From Deltaproteobacteria bacterium (GTDB lineage Bacteria; Desulfobacterota; Binatia; UBA1149; CAITLU01): a DNA stretch of 57,879 nucleotides. Below, in pieces: positions 32,474 through 42,384 of this stretch (its first letter is position 1; each line of letters opens with the position of its first letter). The notes beneath the pieces were generated by a model. That model was not told where the DNA came from. It saw nothing but the letters and a program-made list of their open reading frames with translations, and ran no database searches. Made by a program: the position numbers and the translations under genes. The stretch spans positions 1 to 57,879 of the forward strand of contig JACRCR010000075.1 in the NCBI GenBank assembly GCA_016218925.1, written 5' to 3'.

Positions 32474-32961
32474 CTCAATCCTCCTTGTTCGGTTTCCGTT
32501 TCCCAGTTTTTTCGCTGCTTGGCGTTCCTGCCATACCTTGCCGGAGCCGCCGAAGAAGCGCTCCCCAGCCCGGACCGCCCGAAACCCCACCACCCTGGCT
32601 GGCAGAGCCGCGAGCCTTGCCCGGCTTCGCTCTCGGAGCCGGGACTTCTGCTTTGCAACCTACTATGCCGGAAGCACCCCAAGAGAGAGCCTCCCACCGC
32701 GTCCTTCCTCATCCTCCACCAGAGCCGCTCCCGAACCGTGCGAGACCCGGCTAGATCGCCGGTAACTTCGTTGCCGCCCGCAGGCTTTGGAGCATGCATC
32801 TCGAGCAGGCTCGACGGCCAAGTTGCCAGCCAGGGGCGCTGAGGTCAAGCCTTGGGGGACGGGGCTCGCGATTGCGGATGACACACTGCGGCGAGAATTC
32901 CTTGATGTCAAGCCGTCCCGACCCGGCCGCCCACGCACTTGTGACGGCTCCCGCGCGAGCC
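32474..32961. other. Long gene-free leader region upstream of the porin-like gene
   Basis: About 490 bases. The minus strand should carry the porin promoter and 5' leader. A stem CCCGGCT/AGCCGGG (32620-32643) is visible. Open frames are GC shadows. I looked for known riboswitch cores (for example the c-di-GMP GGACGCAAAGC element) and found none. Confidence 0.45.
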
Positions 32962-33249
32962 TCACCGTGGCTGCCCGAGCGATCTCAAGACCCGCGAGAT
33001 CCCGAGACAAATGCTCCCGAGGATGACCCCGAGCGGGGCCGCCGAGGCGGCCCCGGCCACCAGCAACATATGGCGCGGCTCAGCCATCTTGAACTCGGTC
33101 GTGTAGAGCACGTTGCCCGGGTACTTCTCCATCGCCAGAGCGGCGTGGTAGTAGGCCGCGTCCGCAAGCACCGCATCGGTGCAGTAGATCGTCGCGGCCA
33201 CGCCCAGCGTGCACAGCAGCCAGCCCAGAGCTCTTAGATAGGTCGCCAT
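32962..33249 (-). CDS. Small two-helix membrane protein
   Basis: 95 residues from ATG 33249. The N-terminal helix is LGWLLCTLGVAATIYCTDAVL and the C-terminal helix is LLVAGAASAAPLGVILGSICLGI, with a ~45-residue loop between (AAYYHAALAMEKYPGNVLYTTEFKM). No family is recognised. It starts 13 bases after the stop of the acetyltransferase gene, so the two probably form an operon. Confidence 0.6.
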   Translation of the reverse strand: MATYLRALGWLLCTLGVAATIYCTDAVLADAAYYHAALAMEKYPGNVLYTTEFKMAEPRHMLLVAGAASAAPLGVILGSICLGISRVLRSLGQPR

Positions 33250-33262
33250 CGCAGCATCGCTG

Positions 33263-34318
33263 CTAGAGATCCCGCCAGAACACAAGCGGTATCGTGGTCG
33301 AACGCCGGCCAACCCATTTGGCCTTCGGCACCGCCTCGGGCTCGACGGCCTCGAAGCCGCAGCGCTCGAAGAAGGCCGCCGCGCGTGGGCTCGAGGTGCA
33401 GGCGAAAAGCGCCTTCAAGCGTCTCTCCTTCGCGACCTCGACCAGGTGATCGATCATCCGTACTCCCACGCCCTCACCCTGGAAACGGGTGATCGTGTAC
33501 AAGCCGACGATTTCGGCAACCCTCTGCCCGGTGTAGATCTCGGTTTCCAGGCCGCACACTCCGGCCAGCCGGATGCCGCCAAACCAGGCGCCGTAGCCGC
33601 CCAGCAGCAGTCGCAGGCGCTCTTCCTCGGAGCGCACCAGCAGGAAACCGTCACGCTCGCCGCGCACCAGCAGACGCACGGCCTCGGCGAAGTGTTCGAC
33701 GCCGAGCCGGGCCACCGTGCAGTACTCTTCGTCGGTGAACAGCGTCCCGGAGCCGTGATAGGTGAACAGTTCTTCGGCCAATCCCTCGGCGGTGGTCAGG
33801 TTGACGGCGCCGATCCCCGAACCCAGAGCCTGCAGGCACTGCCCCAGTTCGGCCGACGACCAGTCGCCGACGTCTTCTTCGCTGCGGCACAGCCGCTGCA
33901 ACGTCGCTGCGTTGACGAACGAGCGCACTCCGTGGGTGCCGTCCAGACCGCCGCGCTCGTCGACCACCACCAGCTTGCTCGCTCCGAGCCGCGCGGCCAG
34001 CACCCGCGAGAAGCCGATCGCGCGCGGACTGGAGAGCCCGCGCGGAAGGCGCACGTACACCAGGCGCTCGCCGAGCAGCCGCGCAGTGAGCGGCACCAGC
34101 GCAGCAGGATGATTGGCCAGATCGCGACGGCCCACCCGCAGCGGCCTGGCGGTGCGGCGAAACTGCTTGGCCACGACGATCACGAAGGTGGGATTGTCGA
34201 CCAGTTCTTCGACGACTCCCGACGCGTCGACGTCGCGCGCATCGTCGGCCTGGAACAGGATCGCGCGGTTGCGGAAATCCTTCAGGTAGAACTGCTTCTC
34301 GACTGGCTCGGGCTGCAT
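33263..34318 (-). CDS. N-acetylglutamate synthase-like protein (kinase-like domain plus GNAT)
   Basis: 351 residues. The N-terminal ~220 residues resemble a degenerate amino-acid-kinase fold, ending in LTTAEGLAEELFTYHGSGTLF, which matches the region before the acetyltransferase domain of ArgA/NAGS proteins. The C-terminal GNAT domain has FGGIRLAGVCGLETEIY, then VAEIVGLYTITRFQGEGVGVRMIDHL, with the acetyl-CoA pyrophosphate loop R/QGEGVG. A role in the first step of arginine synthesis is likely, though the family includes divergent acetyltransferases. It is divergent from the ggt gene with 78 bases between. Confidence 0.75.
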   Translation of the reverse strand: MQPEPVEKQFYLKDFRNRAILFQADDARDVDASGVVEELVDNPTFVIVVAKQFRRTARPLRVGRRDLANHPAALVPLTARLLGERLVYVRLPRGLSSPRAIGFSRVLAARLGASKLVVVDERGGLDGTHGVRSFVNAATLQRLCRSEEDVGDWSSAELGQCLQALGSGIGAVNLTTAEGLAEELFTYHGSGTLFTDEEYCTVARLGVEHFAEAVRLLVRGERDGFLLVRSEEERLRLLLGGYGAWFGGIRLAGVCGLETEIYTGQRVAEIVGLYTITRFQGEGVGVRMIDHLVEVAKERRLKALFACTSSPRAAAFFERCGFEAVEPEAVPKAKWVGRRSTTIPLVFWRDL

Positions 34319-34396
34319 GGCGGGTGACGGAGCGCGCGAGGTCTACGTCCCCGAGTGCCATCTTGCAAATAGGTTGTCGCCCCTCTACCAAGACGC

Positions 34397-36223
34397 ATGA
34401 GCGCAGCCTGGACCGGCACCGATCGGCAGCGCGGCCGCTTCGCCCACCCGAGGCTGAACGCGGCGGCGCGGCCAGGCGCACTGGCGCCGGCGCTGCTGGC
34501 CGCGCTGGCGGTCGCGTTGTGGTGCAGCGCGAGCCGGGCCGACTCCACCGCCGGCAGTCGCGCGCAAGCGCCGCAGGCGTCGGCGCCCGCCGCGGCCGCC
34601 CTGCTCGATGTCGCCCACGCCGCGGTCGCCGCCGAGCATCGGCTCGCCTCACAGGCCGGCGTGGAGATCCTTCGCGCCGGGGGAAACGCCGTCGATGCCG
34701 CGGTGGCGGCCGCTCTGGCCAGCGGGGTGGTAAATCCGGTTTCGTCGGGCCTTGGCGGAGGGGGCTTCCTGGTGCTCTGGAACGCCGCCGAGGCCAGGGC
34801 CCATACGCTCGATTTTCGTGAAACCGCGCCGCGCGCCGCCTCGCCCGCGATGTATCTGCGCGCCGACGGCTCCGTGGACACCGAGGCGAGCAGGACCGGA
34901 GGCCGCGCTGTGGCGGTGCCCGGCGAGCCGCGCGGCCTGGCCTGGGCGCTTGCCCATTTCGGCCGCCTGTCGCGCGCCCGCGTCGCTGCGCCGGCGATCC
35001 GCCTGGCCCGCGACGGCTTCACCGTCGAGTCGCATCTGGCGTCGATGCTCGCCAAGGAACGCGACCGGATAGCAGCCGACCCGGCGCTGGCTGCGGTGTT
35101 CCTGCACGCCGGCGGCTCGGCCGTTGGCGCCGGCGAGACGCTGCGGCGGCCCGACCTCGCCGCCACGCTGGAACTCTTCGCACGCGAAGGCGGCGAACCT
35201 TTCCATGTGGGACCTCTGGCCGCCGACATCGTCGCGGCAGTGAGCGCGCGCGGAGGTTCGTTGACGCTGGAGGATCTGGCAGGGTGGCGGCCGCTCGAGC
35301 GAACCGCGGTCATCACCAGCTATCGAGGCCTGCGCGTGATCGGGATGCCGCCGCCGAGTTCGGGAGGCGGCGTGGTCGCCGAGGCGCTCGAGGTGCTGGA
35401 GGCCTACGACCTCGGCGCTCTCGGCCCCGGCGGCGTCACCTGGCTGCATCTGCTCGGCGAGACCTGCAAGGCGGTGTTCGCCGATCGCGCGGCGCTTTAC
35501 GGAGATCCCGCGTTCACGCCGATACCGCTGCGCCGCCTGCTCGCGCCGCCGCACGCGATCGCGATCCGCTCGCGGCTGCGCGCCGCCACCGCGGTCCCGT
35601 CCAGTATCTTCGGCGAGCTCGCCGCGGCGCCCGACGACTCCGGCACCTCGCACGTCTCGGTGATCGACGCCGATGGCAACGCCGCCGCGCTCACCACCAG
35701 CATCAACACCGCGTTCGGCGCCGCGGTGTCGGTGCCGGGCCGCGACCTGCTGCTCAACAACACCATGGACGACTTCGCGGCCCGGCCTGGTGTGGCCAAC
35801 GCGTTCGGCATCGTCGGCAGCCGAGCCAACCAGATCGCACCCGGCAAACGCCCGCTATCGAGCATGTCGCCGACCATCGTGGTCGAAGGCGGCCGCGTGC
35901 GGCTGGTGGTCGGCGCGTCGGGAGGTCCGGTTATCATCACCTCGACGCTGCAGGCGCTGGTCGACGTGATCGATTTTGGCCAGGACGTGGCCGCGGCGGT
36001 GTCGGCGCCGCGCGTGCACCACCAGTGGCTCCCCGAAACCCTGTTCGTGGAAGAGGCGGTGCCGGCCGGCGACAAGACCTCGCTCGCGAAGCTCGGGCAC
36101 CGCATCGCCGCGCTCACCGGCAAGTCATCGGTGCAGGCCGTCGAAGTGACGCGCCCCGGCGGACGCCGGCGCGTGCGCGCCGCCAGCGACCCGCGCAAAG
36201 GCGGCGCCCCCGCCGGCTACTAG
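34397..36223 (+). CDS. ggt: Gamma-glutamyltransferase
   Basis: 608 residues. A positively charged N-terminus with a hydrophobic segment (GALAPALLAALAVALWCSAS) directs export to the periplasm. The large-subunit signature is VSSGLGGGGFLVLW. The autoprocessing and catalytic Thr is in DDSGTSHVSVIDADGNAAALTTSIN. LLNNTMDDF and PLSSMSPTIV are the small-subunit substrate loops. It cleaves the gamma-glutamyl bond of glutathione and related peptides. The enzyme self-cleaves at the Thr. All key residues are present, and there is no neighbour of obvious shared pathway. Confidence 0.94.
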   Translation: MSAAWTGTDRQRGRFAHPRLNAAARPGALAPALLAALAVALWCSASRADSTAGSRAQAPQASAPAAAALLDVAHAAVAAEHRLASQAGVEILRAGGNAVDAAVAAALASGVVNPVSSGLGGGGFLVLWNAAEARAHTLDFRETAPRAASPAMYLRADGSVDTEASRTGGRAVAVPGEPRGLAWALAHFGRLSRARVAAPAIRLARDGFTVESHLASMLAKERDRIAADPALAAVFLHAGGSAVGAGETLRRPDLAATLELFAREGGEPFHVGPLAADIVAAVSARGGSLTLEDLAGWRPLERTAVITSYRGLRVIGMPPPSSGGGVVAEALEVLEAYDLGALGPGGVTWLHLLGETCKAVFADRAALYGDPAFTPIPLRRLLAPPHAIAIRSRLRAATAVPSSIFGELAAAPDDSGTSHVSVIDADGNAAALTTSINTAFGAAVSVPGRDLLLNNTMDDFAARPGVANAFGIVGSRANQIAPGKRPLSSMSPTIVVEGGRVRLVVGASGGPVIITSTLQALVDVIDFGQDVAAAVSAPRVHHQWLPETLFVEEAVPAGDKTSLAKLGHRIAALTGKSSVQAVEVTRPGGRRRVRAASDPRKGGAPAGY

Positions 36224-36370
36224 GAAGCTCGCGCCAAACAGGCGGAATCGTTCCATCCCCCCGGGGTCGACCTCCGGCCGATGGAGAACTACTGGTCTCG
36301 TCTGGCGCGGCATCCGATCCCGCGCCGCGCTCGCTCGCACGCCACCGGCGCTGCGGCGCCGAGAGTTGCG

Positions 36371-37684
36371 TCAGGACGAGAAATCGAACGGATCCGACAG
36401 CATCATCGTCTGATCGCGTCCGGGACCCGTAGAGAGGATTCCGACCGGCACACCGACGAGTTCTTCCAGACGCGCCACGTAGCGCCGCGCCGCAGCCGGA
36501 AGCTGCTCGACCGAGGTCGCCGCGGTGATCGACTCGCTCCAGCCCGCAAGCTCTTCGTAGACCGGCTCGACCGCCTCGTAATCATCGGCCAGTGCCGGAA
36601 TGCCCTCGATGGCTTGCCCGGCCAGGCGGTAACCGACGCACAGCCTCAGAGGATCGATGCCGGTCAGCACGTCGAGCTTGGTCAGCGCGATCGCATCTAC
36701 GCCCGACAGCCGCACCGACTTGCGCACCACCATCGCGTCGAACCAGCCGCAGCGGCGCGGGCGACCGGTGGTCGCGCCGTACTCGCCGCCTTCCTTGCGC
36801 AGGCGTTCTCCTAGCGCATCGTTGAGTTCGGTCGGGAACGGCCCGCTGCCGACTCGCGTGGTGTAGGCCTTGGAAATGCCGACCACGCGGCGCAGTTGCC
36901 TGGGCGCCACGCCCGCGCCATTGGCCACCGCACCGGAACCGGTGTTCGACGACGTCACGAACGGATAGGTGCCGTGGTCGACATCGAGCAACGCGCCTTG
37001 CGCGCCTTCGAACAGCACGGTCTTGCCGGCACGGATCGCCGCGTCGAGAAAGCTCGAGGTGTCGACGATCATCGGCGCAAGGCGCCGCCCGCAATCGAGC
37101 AGCTCGCGGATCATCGCCTCGAAGTCGAGGCGCTCCTCGGCCAGCATCGCGTGCAGGTAGTCGTTCTTGTCGGCGAGGATCTCGCGCAACCGCTTGGTGA
37201 AATGCTCGGGACGGGAAAGGTCGGCCATGCGCAGCCCGGTGCGCGCCGACTTGTCCTCGTAAGCCGGACCGATGCCGCGTCCGGTGGTGCCGATCATACC
37301 CTTGCCGCGTTTGCGCTCCCGCGCCTGATCGATCGCCTTGTGGTAGGGCAGGATGATGTGCGCTTCCTGGCTGACCAGCAGCGATCCGGCGCCGGCAAGC
37401 AGGCCGCGCGCGCGAAGCTCGTCGACCTCCTGCAACAGCACGGTCGGGTCGATCACCACGCCGCCGCCGATCACGCACACCGCCTGCGCGTGCAATGCGC
37501 CCGAAGGCACCAGGTGCATCACGGTCTGCCGGCCGTCCACCACCAGCGTGTGCCCGGCGTTGTTGCCGCCCTGATAGCGCACCACGACATCGGCACGCCC
37601 CGACAGCAGATCGACGATCTTTCCCTTGCCCTCGTCGCCCCACTGCAGGCCGATGACGGCTACGGTCTTTGGCCCGCGGCTCAT
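36371..37684 (-). CDS. purA: Adenylosuccinate synthetase
   Basis: 437 residues, normal length. The GTP loop is GLQWGDEGKGKIVD at the N-terminus with the catalytic Asp. QGGNNAGHTLVV carries the catalytic His. GTTGRGIGPAYEDK binds IMP, and YPFVTSSNTGSGAVANGAG, TTGRPRRCGWFD and LTKLDVLTG (guanine recognition) follow. It makes adenylosuccinate from IMP and Asp in purine synthesis. serA starts 10 bases upstream of it in the same direction; a serine-pathway/purine operon of this order is common in deltaproteobacterial lineages. Confidence 0.97.
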   Translation of the reverse strand: MSRGPKTVAVIGLQWGDEGKGKIVDLLSGRADVVVRYQGGNNAGHTLVVDGRQTVMHLVPSGALHAQAVCVIGGGVVIDPTVLLQEVDELRARGLLAGAGSLLVSQEAHIILPYHKAIDQARERKRGKGMIGTTGRGIGPAYEDKSARTGLRMADLSRPEHFTKRLREILADKNDYLHAMLAEERLDFEAMIRELLDCGRRLAPMIVDTSSFLDAAIRAGKTVLFEGAQGALLDVDHGTYPFVTSSNTGSGAVANGAGVAPRQLRRVVGISKAYTTRVGSGPFPTELNDALGERLRKEGGEYGATTGRPRRCGWFDAMVVRKSVRLSGVDAIALTKLDVLTGIDPLRLCVGYRLAGQAIEGIPALADDYEAVEPVYEELAGWSESITAATSVEQLPAAARRYVARLEELVGVPVGILSTGPGRDQTMMLSDPFDFSS

Positions 37685-37694
37685 GCTGCCACCT

Positions 37695-39275
37695 TCACAG
37701 ACGTACCATCTGCGCGCGCGTTATGTCCTGGAGCTGGCGCAGCGCTTCGAGCTGCTTGGCGTCCAGCGGCGAGTCGACGTGGAAGAACGACACCGCCTCT
37801 CCGCCGATGCGTCCGAGCACCAGACCCGCGATGTTGATGCCGTGCTCGCCCAGGAACGAGCCGAGACGGCCGACCACTCCGGGAACGTCGCGGTTGTGCA
37901 GGATCAGGATGAAGCCCGCTGGCACCGCTTCCAGGTAGAAGTCGTTGAAACGAACCAGGCGCTGGATGTTGCCGCCAAAGACCGCGCCCTCGATCACCTG
38001 TACGTCACCGGGACCGCGGAAAGACACGCACATCGCGTTGGAGAAACCCTCGGCGTCGCGGTTCTTGACCTCGACCAGCTTGACGCCGCGTTCCTTGGCC
38101 AGGAACGGTGCGTTTACCGAGTTCAGCGGAACGTCCAGGACCTGCGCGAGCAGTCCCTTCAGGACGGCCGCGTTGACCGGACGGATGTCGAGATCGGCCA
38201 CGTCGCCTTTGTACTCGATCTGCACTTCGAGCGGCACGCGCTGCACGAGCTGCGCGTACAGACTGCCGATCTTCTCGCCGAGCGCGACGAACGGCGCGAC
38301 CATCCCGGCCATCTCGGCCGACATCGACGGAACGTTGACCGCGTTGCGAATGGTGCCATCGGCGAAGAAGTCGCGGATCTGCTCGGCGACCGCGATCGCC
38401 ACGTTGAGCTGCGCTTCGCCGGTGCTCGCTCCCAGATGCGGGGTGGCCACCACGCGCGGATGCGCGATGAGCGGATCGTCCTTGGCCGGAGGTTCGGCAG
38501 CGAATACGTCGAGCGCCGCGCCAGCCACCTGCCCCGACTCCAGGGCCGCGAGCAGAGCCGCTTCGTCGACGATCCCGCCGCGGGCGCAGTTGATGATGCG
38601 CACGCCCTTCTTCATCAGTGCGAAGGTCTTCTCGCCGATCAGACCGCGCGTCTCGGGGGTCAGCGGCGTGTGCACGCTGATGAAGTCCGCACGCGCGTAC
38701 AGCTCCTCGAGCGGTACCAGTTCGATGCCGGCACGCGCAGCGGCTTCTTCGGTGATGAACGGATCGTACGCGATCACCTGCATGCGCAGGCCGGTGGCAC
38801 GGTCGGCTACCACCGCGCCGATGTTGCCCATGCCGACGACGCCGAGGGTCTTGCCGCAGATCTCGGTGCCGACGAAGTCGTTGCGCTTCCACTGCCCGGC
38901 ACGCAGCGTAGCGTTGGCCTGCGGGATGTGACGCGCCAGCGCCAGCATCATCGAGATCGCGTGCTCGGCGGTGGTCACGTTGTTGCCGCCCGGCGTGTTC
39001 ATCACGATCACGCCGCGCTTGCTCGCAGCCTCCACGTCGACGTTGTCGACGCCGATGCCCGCACGCCCCACCACGCGCAGCGCGGTAGCGGCTTCGAGCA
39101 CGGCGGCGGTGACCTTGGTGCCGCTGCGAATCGCCAGACCATCGTAGCCGCCGATGATCTTCAGCAACTCGTCTGCCGGAATGCCGGGCCGGTTGTCCAC
39201 TTCGAGGCCCGGTGCAGCCTGGAGGATCTCGAGACCCTGTTTATCGAGTTTGTCGGAGACGAGTATTCGCGCCAT
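37695..39275 (-). CDS. serA: D-3-phosphoglycerate dehydrogenase
   Basis: 526 residues, long form with ACT domain. The NAD-binding GxGxxG is in [20 protein letters not shown]. The catalytic Arg/Glu/His set includes [19 protein letters not shown] and [15 protein letters not shown]. An intervening domain (~310-450) precedes the ACT domain ([20 protein letters not shown]), which senses serine in this class. It oxidises 3-phosphoglycerate, the first step to serine. The aminotransferase that follows in the pathway ends nine bases upstream, so the pair is co-transcribed. Confidence 0.97.
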   Translation of the reverse strand: MARILVSDKLDKQGLEILQAAPGLEVDNRPGIPADELLKIIGGYDGLAIRSGTKVTAAVLEAATALRVVGRAGIGVDNVDVEAASKRGVIVMNTPGGNNVTTAEHAISMMLALARHIPQANATLRAGQWKRNDFVGTEICGKTLGVVGMGNIGAVVADRATGLRMQVIAYDPFITEEAAARAGIELVPLEELYARADFISVHTPLTPETRGLIGEKTFALMKKGVRIINCARGGIVDEAALLAALESGQVAGAALDVFAAEPPAKDDPLIAHPRVVATPHLGASTGEAQLNVAIAVAEQIRDFFADGTIRNAVNVPSMSAEMAGMVAPFVALGEKIGSLYAQLVQRVPLEVQIEYKGDVADLDIRPVNAAVLKGLLAQVLDVPLNSVNAPFLAKERGVKLVEVKNRDAEGFSNAMCVSFRGPGDVQVIEGAVFGGNIQRLVRFNDFYLEAVPAGFILILHNRDVPGVVGRLGSFLGEHGINIAGLVLGRIGGEAVSFFHVDSPLDAKQLEALRQLQDITRAQMVRL

Positions 39276-39284
39276 GGTTTTCTC

Positions 39285-40445
39285 TCACCCCTCTTGCACT
39301 TGATACATCTGGAGAAGCACTTCCTGCGCGGCTGCGGGCCCGCGGCCCATGACCACGCCGGTCCCGAAGTGCTTCAGCGCCATTTCCACCGCCGTCAGAG
39401 CGACAATCACGTCGAACGTATCGGCGTAGCCGATGTGACCCAAACGAAGAATCTTCCCTTTGAGCTTTCCCTGCCCGCCCGCCACCGTGACCCCGATGAC
39501 GTCGCGCAGGTACCTTGCGACTTCGCCGGCGTCGATTCCCTCGGGCATCCACACGCCGGTGGCCGCCGGACTCGGAGCCGACGGCGCCAGCAGCCTCAGT
39601 CCCATCGCCAGCGCGCCGCGGCGCGTGGCCTCGGCCAGAATGGCGTGGCGGCGGTACACCGCCGGCCAGCCGCCCTGCTCGGCGACCAGCCGATAGACCG
39701 CTTCGAGGCCGGAGATGAACGAGATCGCCGGGGTATAGGCTGTAGAGTCCTCGGCGAAGCTCTCGCGCGCCTTGGCCAGATCGAAGTAGTAGCGCGGCAG
39801 TGTCGACTTGGCCGCAGCCGCCCACGCTTTGTCGCTGAGCGCGATCAGGGCCAGCCCCGGCGGCAGCATGATCGCCTTCTGCGAGCCGGTCACCAGAACA
39901 TCGATCCCGACCTCGTCCATCCGCGTCTCGAAGACGCCCACCGATGTGATGCCGTCGACGATCAGCAGCACGTCGGTGTCGCGAGTCAGCTCGGCGACGC
40001 GCTCGACCGGATGCAGGGCAGTGGTCGATGTCTCGCTGTGCTGCATCAGCACGGCGCGCACGCCCGGATGGCGGCGTAGCGCGTCGGCAATCTGGTCGGG
40101 GTCGACCGCGCAGCCCCACTCGACCTCGATCTCGATCGCGTCCAGACCGTGCGTGCGGGCGATCTCGGCCCAACGCTCGCCGAACTTGCCGCCGCTGACG
40201 ACCAGCACGCGGTCGCCTGCGCTGAGCGTGTTGGTGACCGCGGCTTCCATCGCGCCGGTGCCGCTCGACGCGAGCGGCAGCACCGGCTGGCGGGTACCGA
40301 ACAACTCTCTGGAACCTGCGGCGACCTTGCGAAAGATTTCTGCGAACTGAGGCGTGCGATGATGCAGCACCGGAGCTGCCATCGCGAGCAAGGCTTCGTG
40401 CGGTACCGGCGTCGGGCCAGGCGCAAGCAGATATCTCTTGAGCAT
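39285..40445 (-). CDS. Class V aminotransferase (serine-pyruvate / phosphoserine aminotransferase type)
   Basis: 386 residues from ATG 40445; the frame stays open to 42263 only as a shadow of tolC. The N-terminus YLLAPGPTPVPHEAL and SSGTGAMEAAVTNTL are typical of class V alanine-glyoxylate/serine-pyruvate aminotransferases. LLIVDGITSVG supplies the Asp that holds the PLP ring, and VLVTGSQKAIMLPPGLALIAL carries the Schiff-base Lys. Beside serA, it most likely acts as the phosphoserine aminotransferase step, as proposed for similar pairs in deltaproteobacteria; glyoxylate transamination is the alternative. Confidence 0.9.
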   Translation of the reverse strand: MLKRYLLAPGPTPVPHEALLAMAAPVLHHRTPQFAEIFRKVAAGSRELFGTRQPVLPLASSGTGAMEAAVTNTLSAGDRVLVVSGGKFGERWAEIARTHGLDAIEIEVEWGCAVDPDQIADALRRHPGVRAVLMQHSETSTTALHPVERVAELTRDTDVLLIVDGITSVGVFETRMDEVGIDVLVTGSQKAIMLPPGLALIALSDKAWAAAAKSTLPRYYFDLAKARESFAEDSTAYTPAISFISGLEAVYRLVAEQGGWPAVYRRHAILAEATRRGALAMGLRLLAPSAPSPAATGVWMPEGIDAGEVARYLRDVIGVTVAGGQGKLKGKILRLGHIGYADTFDVIVALTAVEMALKHFGTGVVMGRGPAAAQEVLLQMYQVQEG

Positions 40446-40691
40446 CGGTCTTCGAGCTCGAACCTGGCGGCGTCTATCGAGCGCTAGAGGGAGCCCGCAA
40501 GAGAGAAGGTCCGCTGCGCTCAGGGGAAAGTCCCGGCCCGCAATATTCCCGCCCCGGTCGGATGTCAAGAAAGCTGCGGGCGCAGCTTGACTCGTGCTCA
40601 TGCGGCGAAAAAGCTGCGCTTTTCGCGCTGCGAGCACCGCCCTCACGGCGCTGGGATCCGCAGTCGCGACGGAGTACTCCAAGCCACGCCG

Positions 40692-42374
40692 ATGAACACA
40701 CAGCGCCCCTTCTTTGTGCTCGCCGCGTGCGCGTGCCTGGTGTTGCCGGCCGCGATGCCGGCCGCCGTCCAAGCTGCCGGAGCCGGCGCGAAAACACCGG
40801 CGATCGACCCGGCGGCGGCGCGCCTGCTCGACGAGTTGATCGGCGAACTCGACAAGCCGCAGCAGCAGCCGCGTCGCGTCGACCTCGGCGAAGCGGTGCT
40901 CATTGCGGTCGAGAACAATCCCGGAATACGTGCCCGCGCCGAGGTACCGCAGCGCGAGGGACACGGTCCTTCGGAGGCTGCCGGCGCTTTCGACCCGACA
41001 TTGCGCGCCGGCGCCGGCATGACCGACGTGAACATACCCTCGGCGAGCGCGCTCGCGTCGGGGCGCGCCACGACGGTCGAGCGCGCGTACCGCGCCGGAT
41101 TCTCGATCTCCAAACTGTTGCAGACCGGCGCCACCGTACAACTGGACTGGAGCAACGCACACATCGACAGCAACTCGCGCTTTCTGGTCCTCAATCCTCG
41201 CTATGACCTGCGCCTGAACCTCGGGATCCGCCAGCCGCTGCTGCGCGACCTCGGCGCCGCCGACGAACAGACCACCGTGCTGGTGGCCAGCGCGCACTCG
41301 CGCCAGGCCCAGGCCGACTTCGAAGCCGAGTTGGCCGGCTTTGTCGCGGGCGTGATCGGCGACTACTGGGGCTACGTGCAGGCTTCGGCCGAACTCGAGG
41401 TCACCCGCCGTTCGGTAGAACTGGCGCAGGAACTGGTGCGCGACGCGGAGACCAAAGTCGCAGTGGGATTGCTCGCGCCGGTGGCGGTCAAGGAAGCCAG
41501 AGCCGACGCGGCCGCTCGCGAAGAACAGCGCCTGGTCGCCGAGAATGCGCTCACGCTGGCCAAGCGCACGTTGCAGCACGCGGTGATGCTGGGCGCGGCG
41601 GCCGGTGGCCCGCCGCAGATGGTCACTCCGGTCGAAGAGCACGTCGTCACCGAACTTCCGCTCGACCACCGTCAGAGTCTGACCACCGCCGTCACCAACC
41701 GCCCCGAGGTGCGCAGTGCTTCGATCGCGCTGGTCAGCAGCCGCCTCGAAGAGAAGCGCGCGAGCAACCTGCGGCTGCCGAGTCTCGCGCTGGTGGCGCG
41801 TTACGGACTGGCGGGCCTGTCCGGCGATGCACGTCCGGTGGTGGACACCGACGGCAACGTGGTCAGCTCGGGCTTCGCCGGTAACTACGGCGACGCGCTC
41901 GGCGACATGCTCGGGCGCGACTACACCGACGTCTCGGTCGGGCTCGAACTGGAGGTTCCGCTCGGCAACAGCCAGGCCGAGGCCAGGCAGGCCAAAGCCG
42001 AGATCGAAGTGCGACGTGCCGCACGCCAACTCGAGGAGACGGTCTCGGGCGTCGCGCTCGACGTCGAGAAAGCGCTGGCCGACGTCGGGTCGGCCTACCA
42101 GAGAGTCTCGGCATCCAAACTCGCGCGCGAGCTGGCCGAAGAGAACCTGCACAATCAGCGCCGCCGCTTCGAACTCGGCGCGGTCACCACCAAGGACGTG
42201 CTCGACTTCCAGGAGAAACTCGCCGAGGCGATGGCCACCGAGGTGCGGGCCATAACCGACCACGCCAACGCGGTGGCGCGCCTGCGCCTGGCCGAAGGAA
42301 CCTTGCTGACGAGTTTTGCGATCGAAGTAGCGAGCCCGGACGCGCCCGCCATCCCCTGGTGGGCGAAGTTCTGA
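40692..42374 (+). CDS. TolC-family outer-membrane efflux protein
   Basis: 560 residues from ATG 40692. The signal peptide (FFVLAACACLVLPAAMPAAVQAAG) is followed by two OEP repeats made of long helices (ELEVTRRSVELAQELVRDAETKVAVGLLAPVAVKEARADAA, and the later KAEIEVRRAARQLEETVSG). Between them are barrel strands (LVARYGLAGLSG, TDVSVGLELEVPLGN). It forms the periplasmic and outer-membrane duct of a tripartite exporter, but no membrane-fusion or pump gene is adjacent, so it is an orphan. It is divergent from the aminotransferase gene and ends ten bases before convergent folE. Confidence 0.92.
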   Translation: MNTQRPFFVLAACACLVLPAAMPAAVQAAGAGAKTPAIDPAAARLLDELIGELDKPQQQPRRVDLGEAVLIAVENNPGIRARAEVPQREGHGPSEAAGAFDPTLRAGAGMTDVNIPSASALASGRATTVERAYRAGFSISKLLQTGATVQLDWSNAHIDSNSRFLVLNPRYDLRLNLGIRQPLLRDLGAADEQTTVLVASAHSRQAQADFEAELAGFVAGVIGDYWGYVQASAELEVTRRSVELAQELVRDAETKVAVGLLAPVAVKEARADAAAREEQRLVAENALTLAKRTLQHAVMLGAAAGGPPQMVTPVEEHVVTELPLDHRQSLTTAVTNRPEVRSASIALVSSRLEEKRASNLRLPSLALVARYGLAGLSGDARPVVDTDGNVVSSGFAGNYGDALGDMLGRDYTDVSVGLELEVPLGNSQAEARQAKAEIEVRRAARQLEETVSGVALDVEKALADVGSAYQRVSASKLARELAEENLHNQRRRFELGAVTTKDVLDFQEKLAEAMATEVRAITDHANAVARLRLAEGTLLTSFAIEVASPDAPAIPWWAKF

Positions 42375-42384
42375 AAGCGCTCTG

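Noticed and set aside
32474-32961. Possible c-di-GMP or other riboswitch in the porin leader
   Set aside because: The core GGACGCAAAGC element and tetraloop-receptor pattern of the c-di-GMP class are absent; only a simple stem is present.
40446-42263. Extension of the class V aminotransferase frame across tolC
   Set aside because: The added part is the complement of tolC; the conserved aminotransferase start MLKRYLLAPGPTPVP is at 40445.
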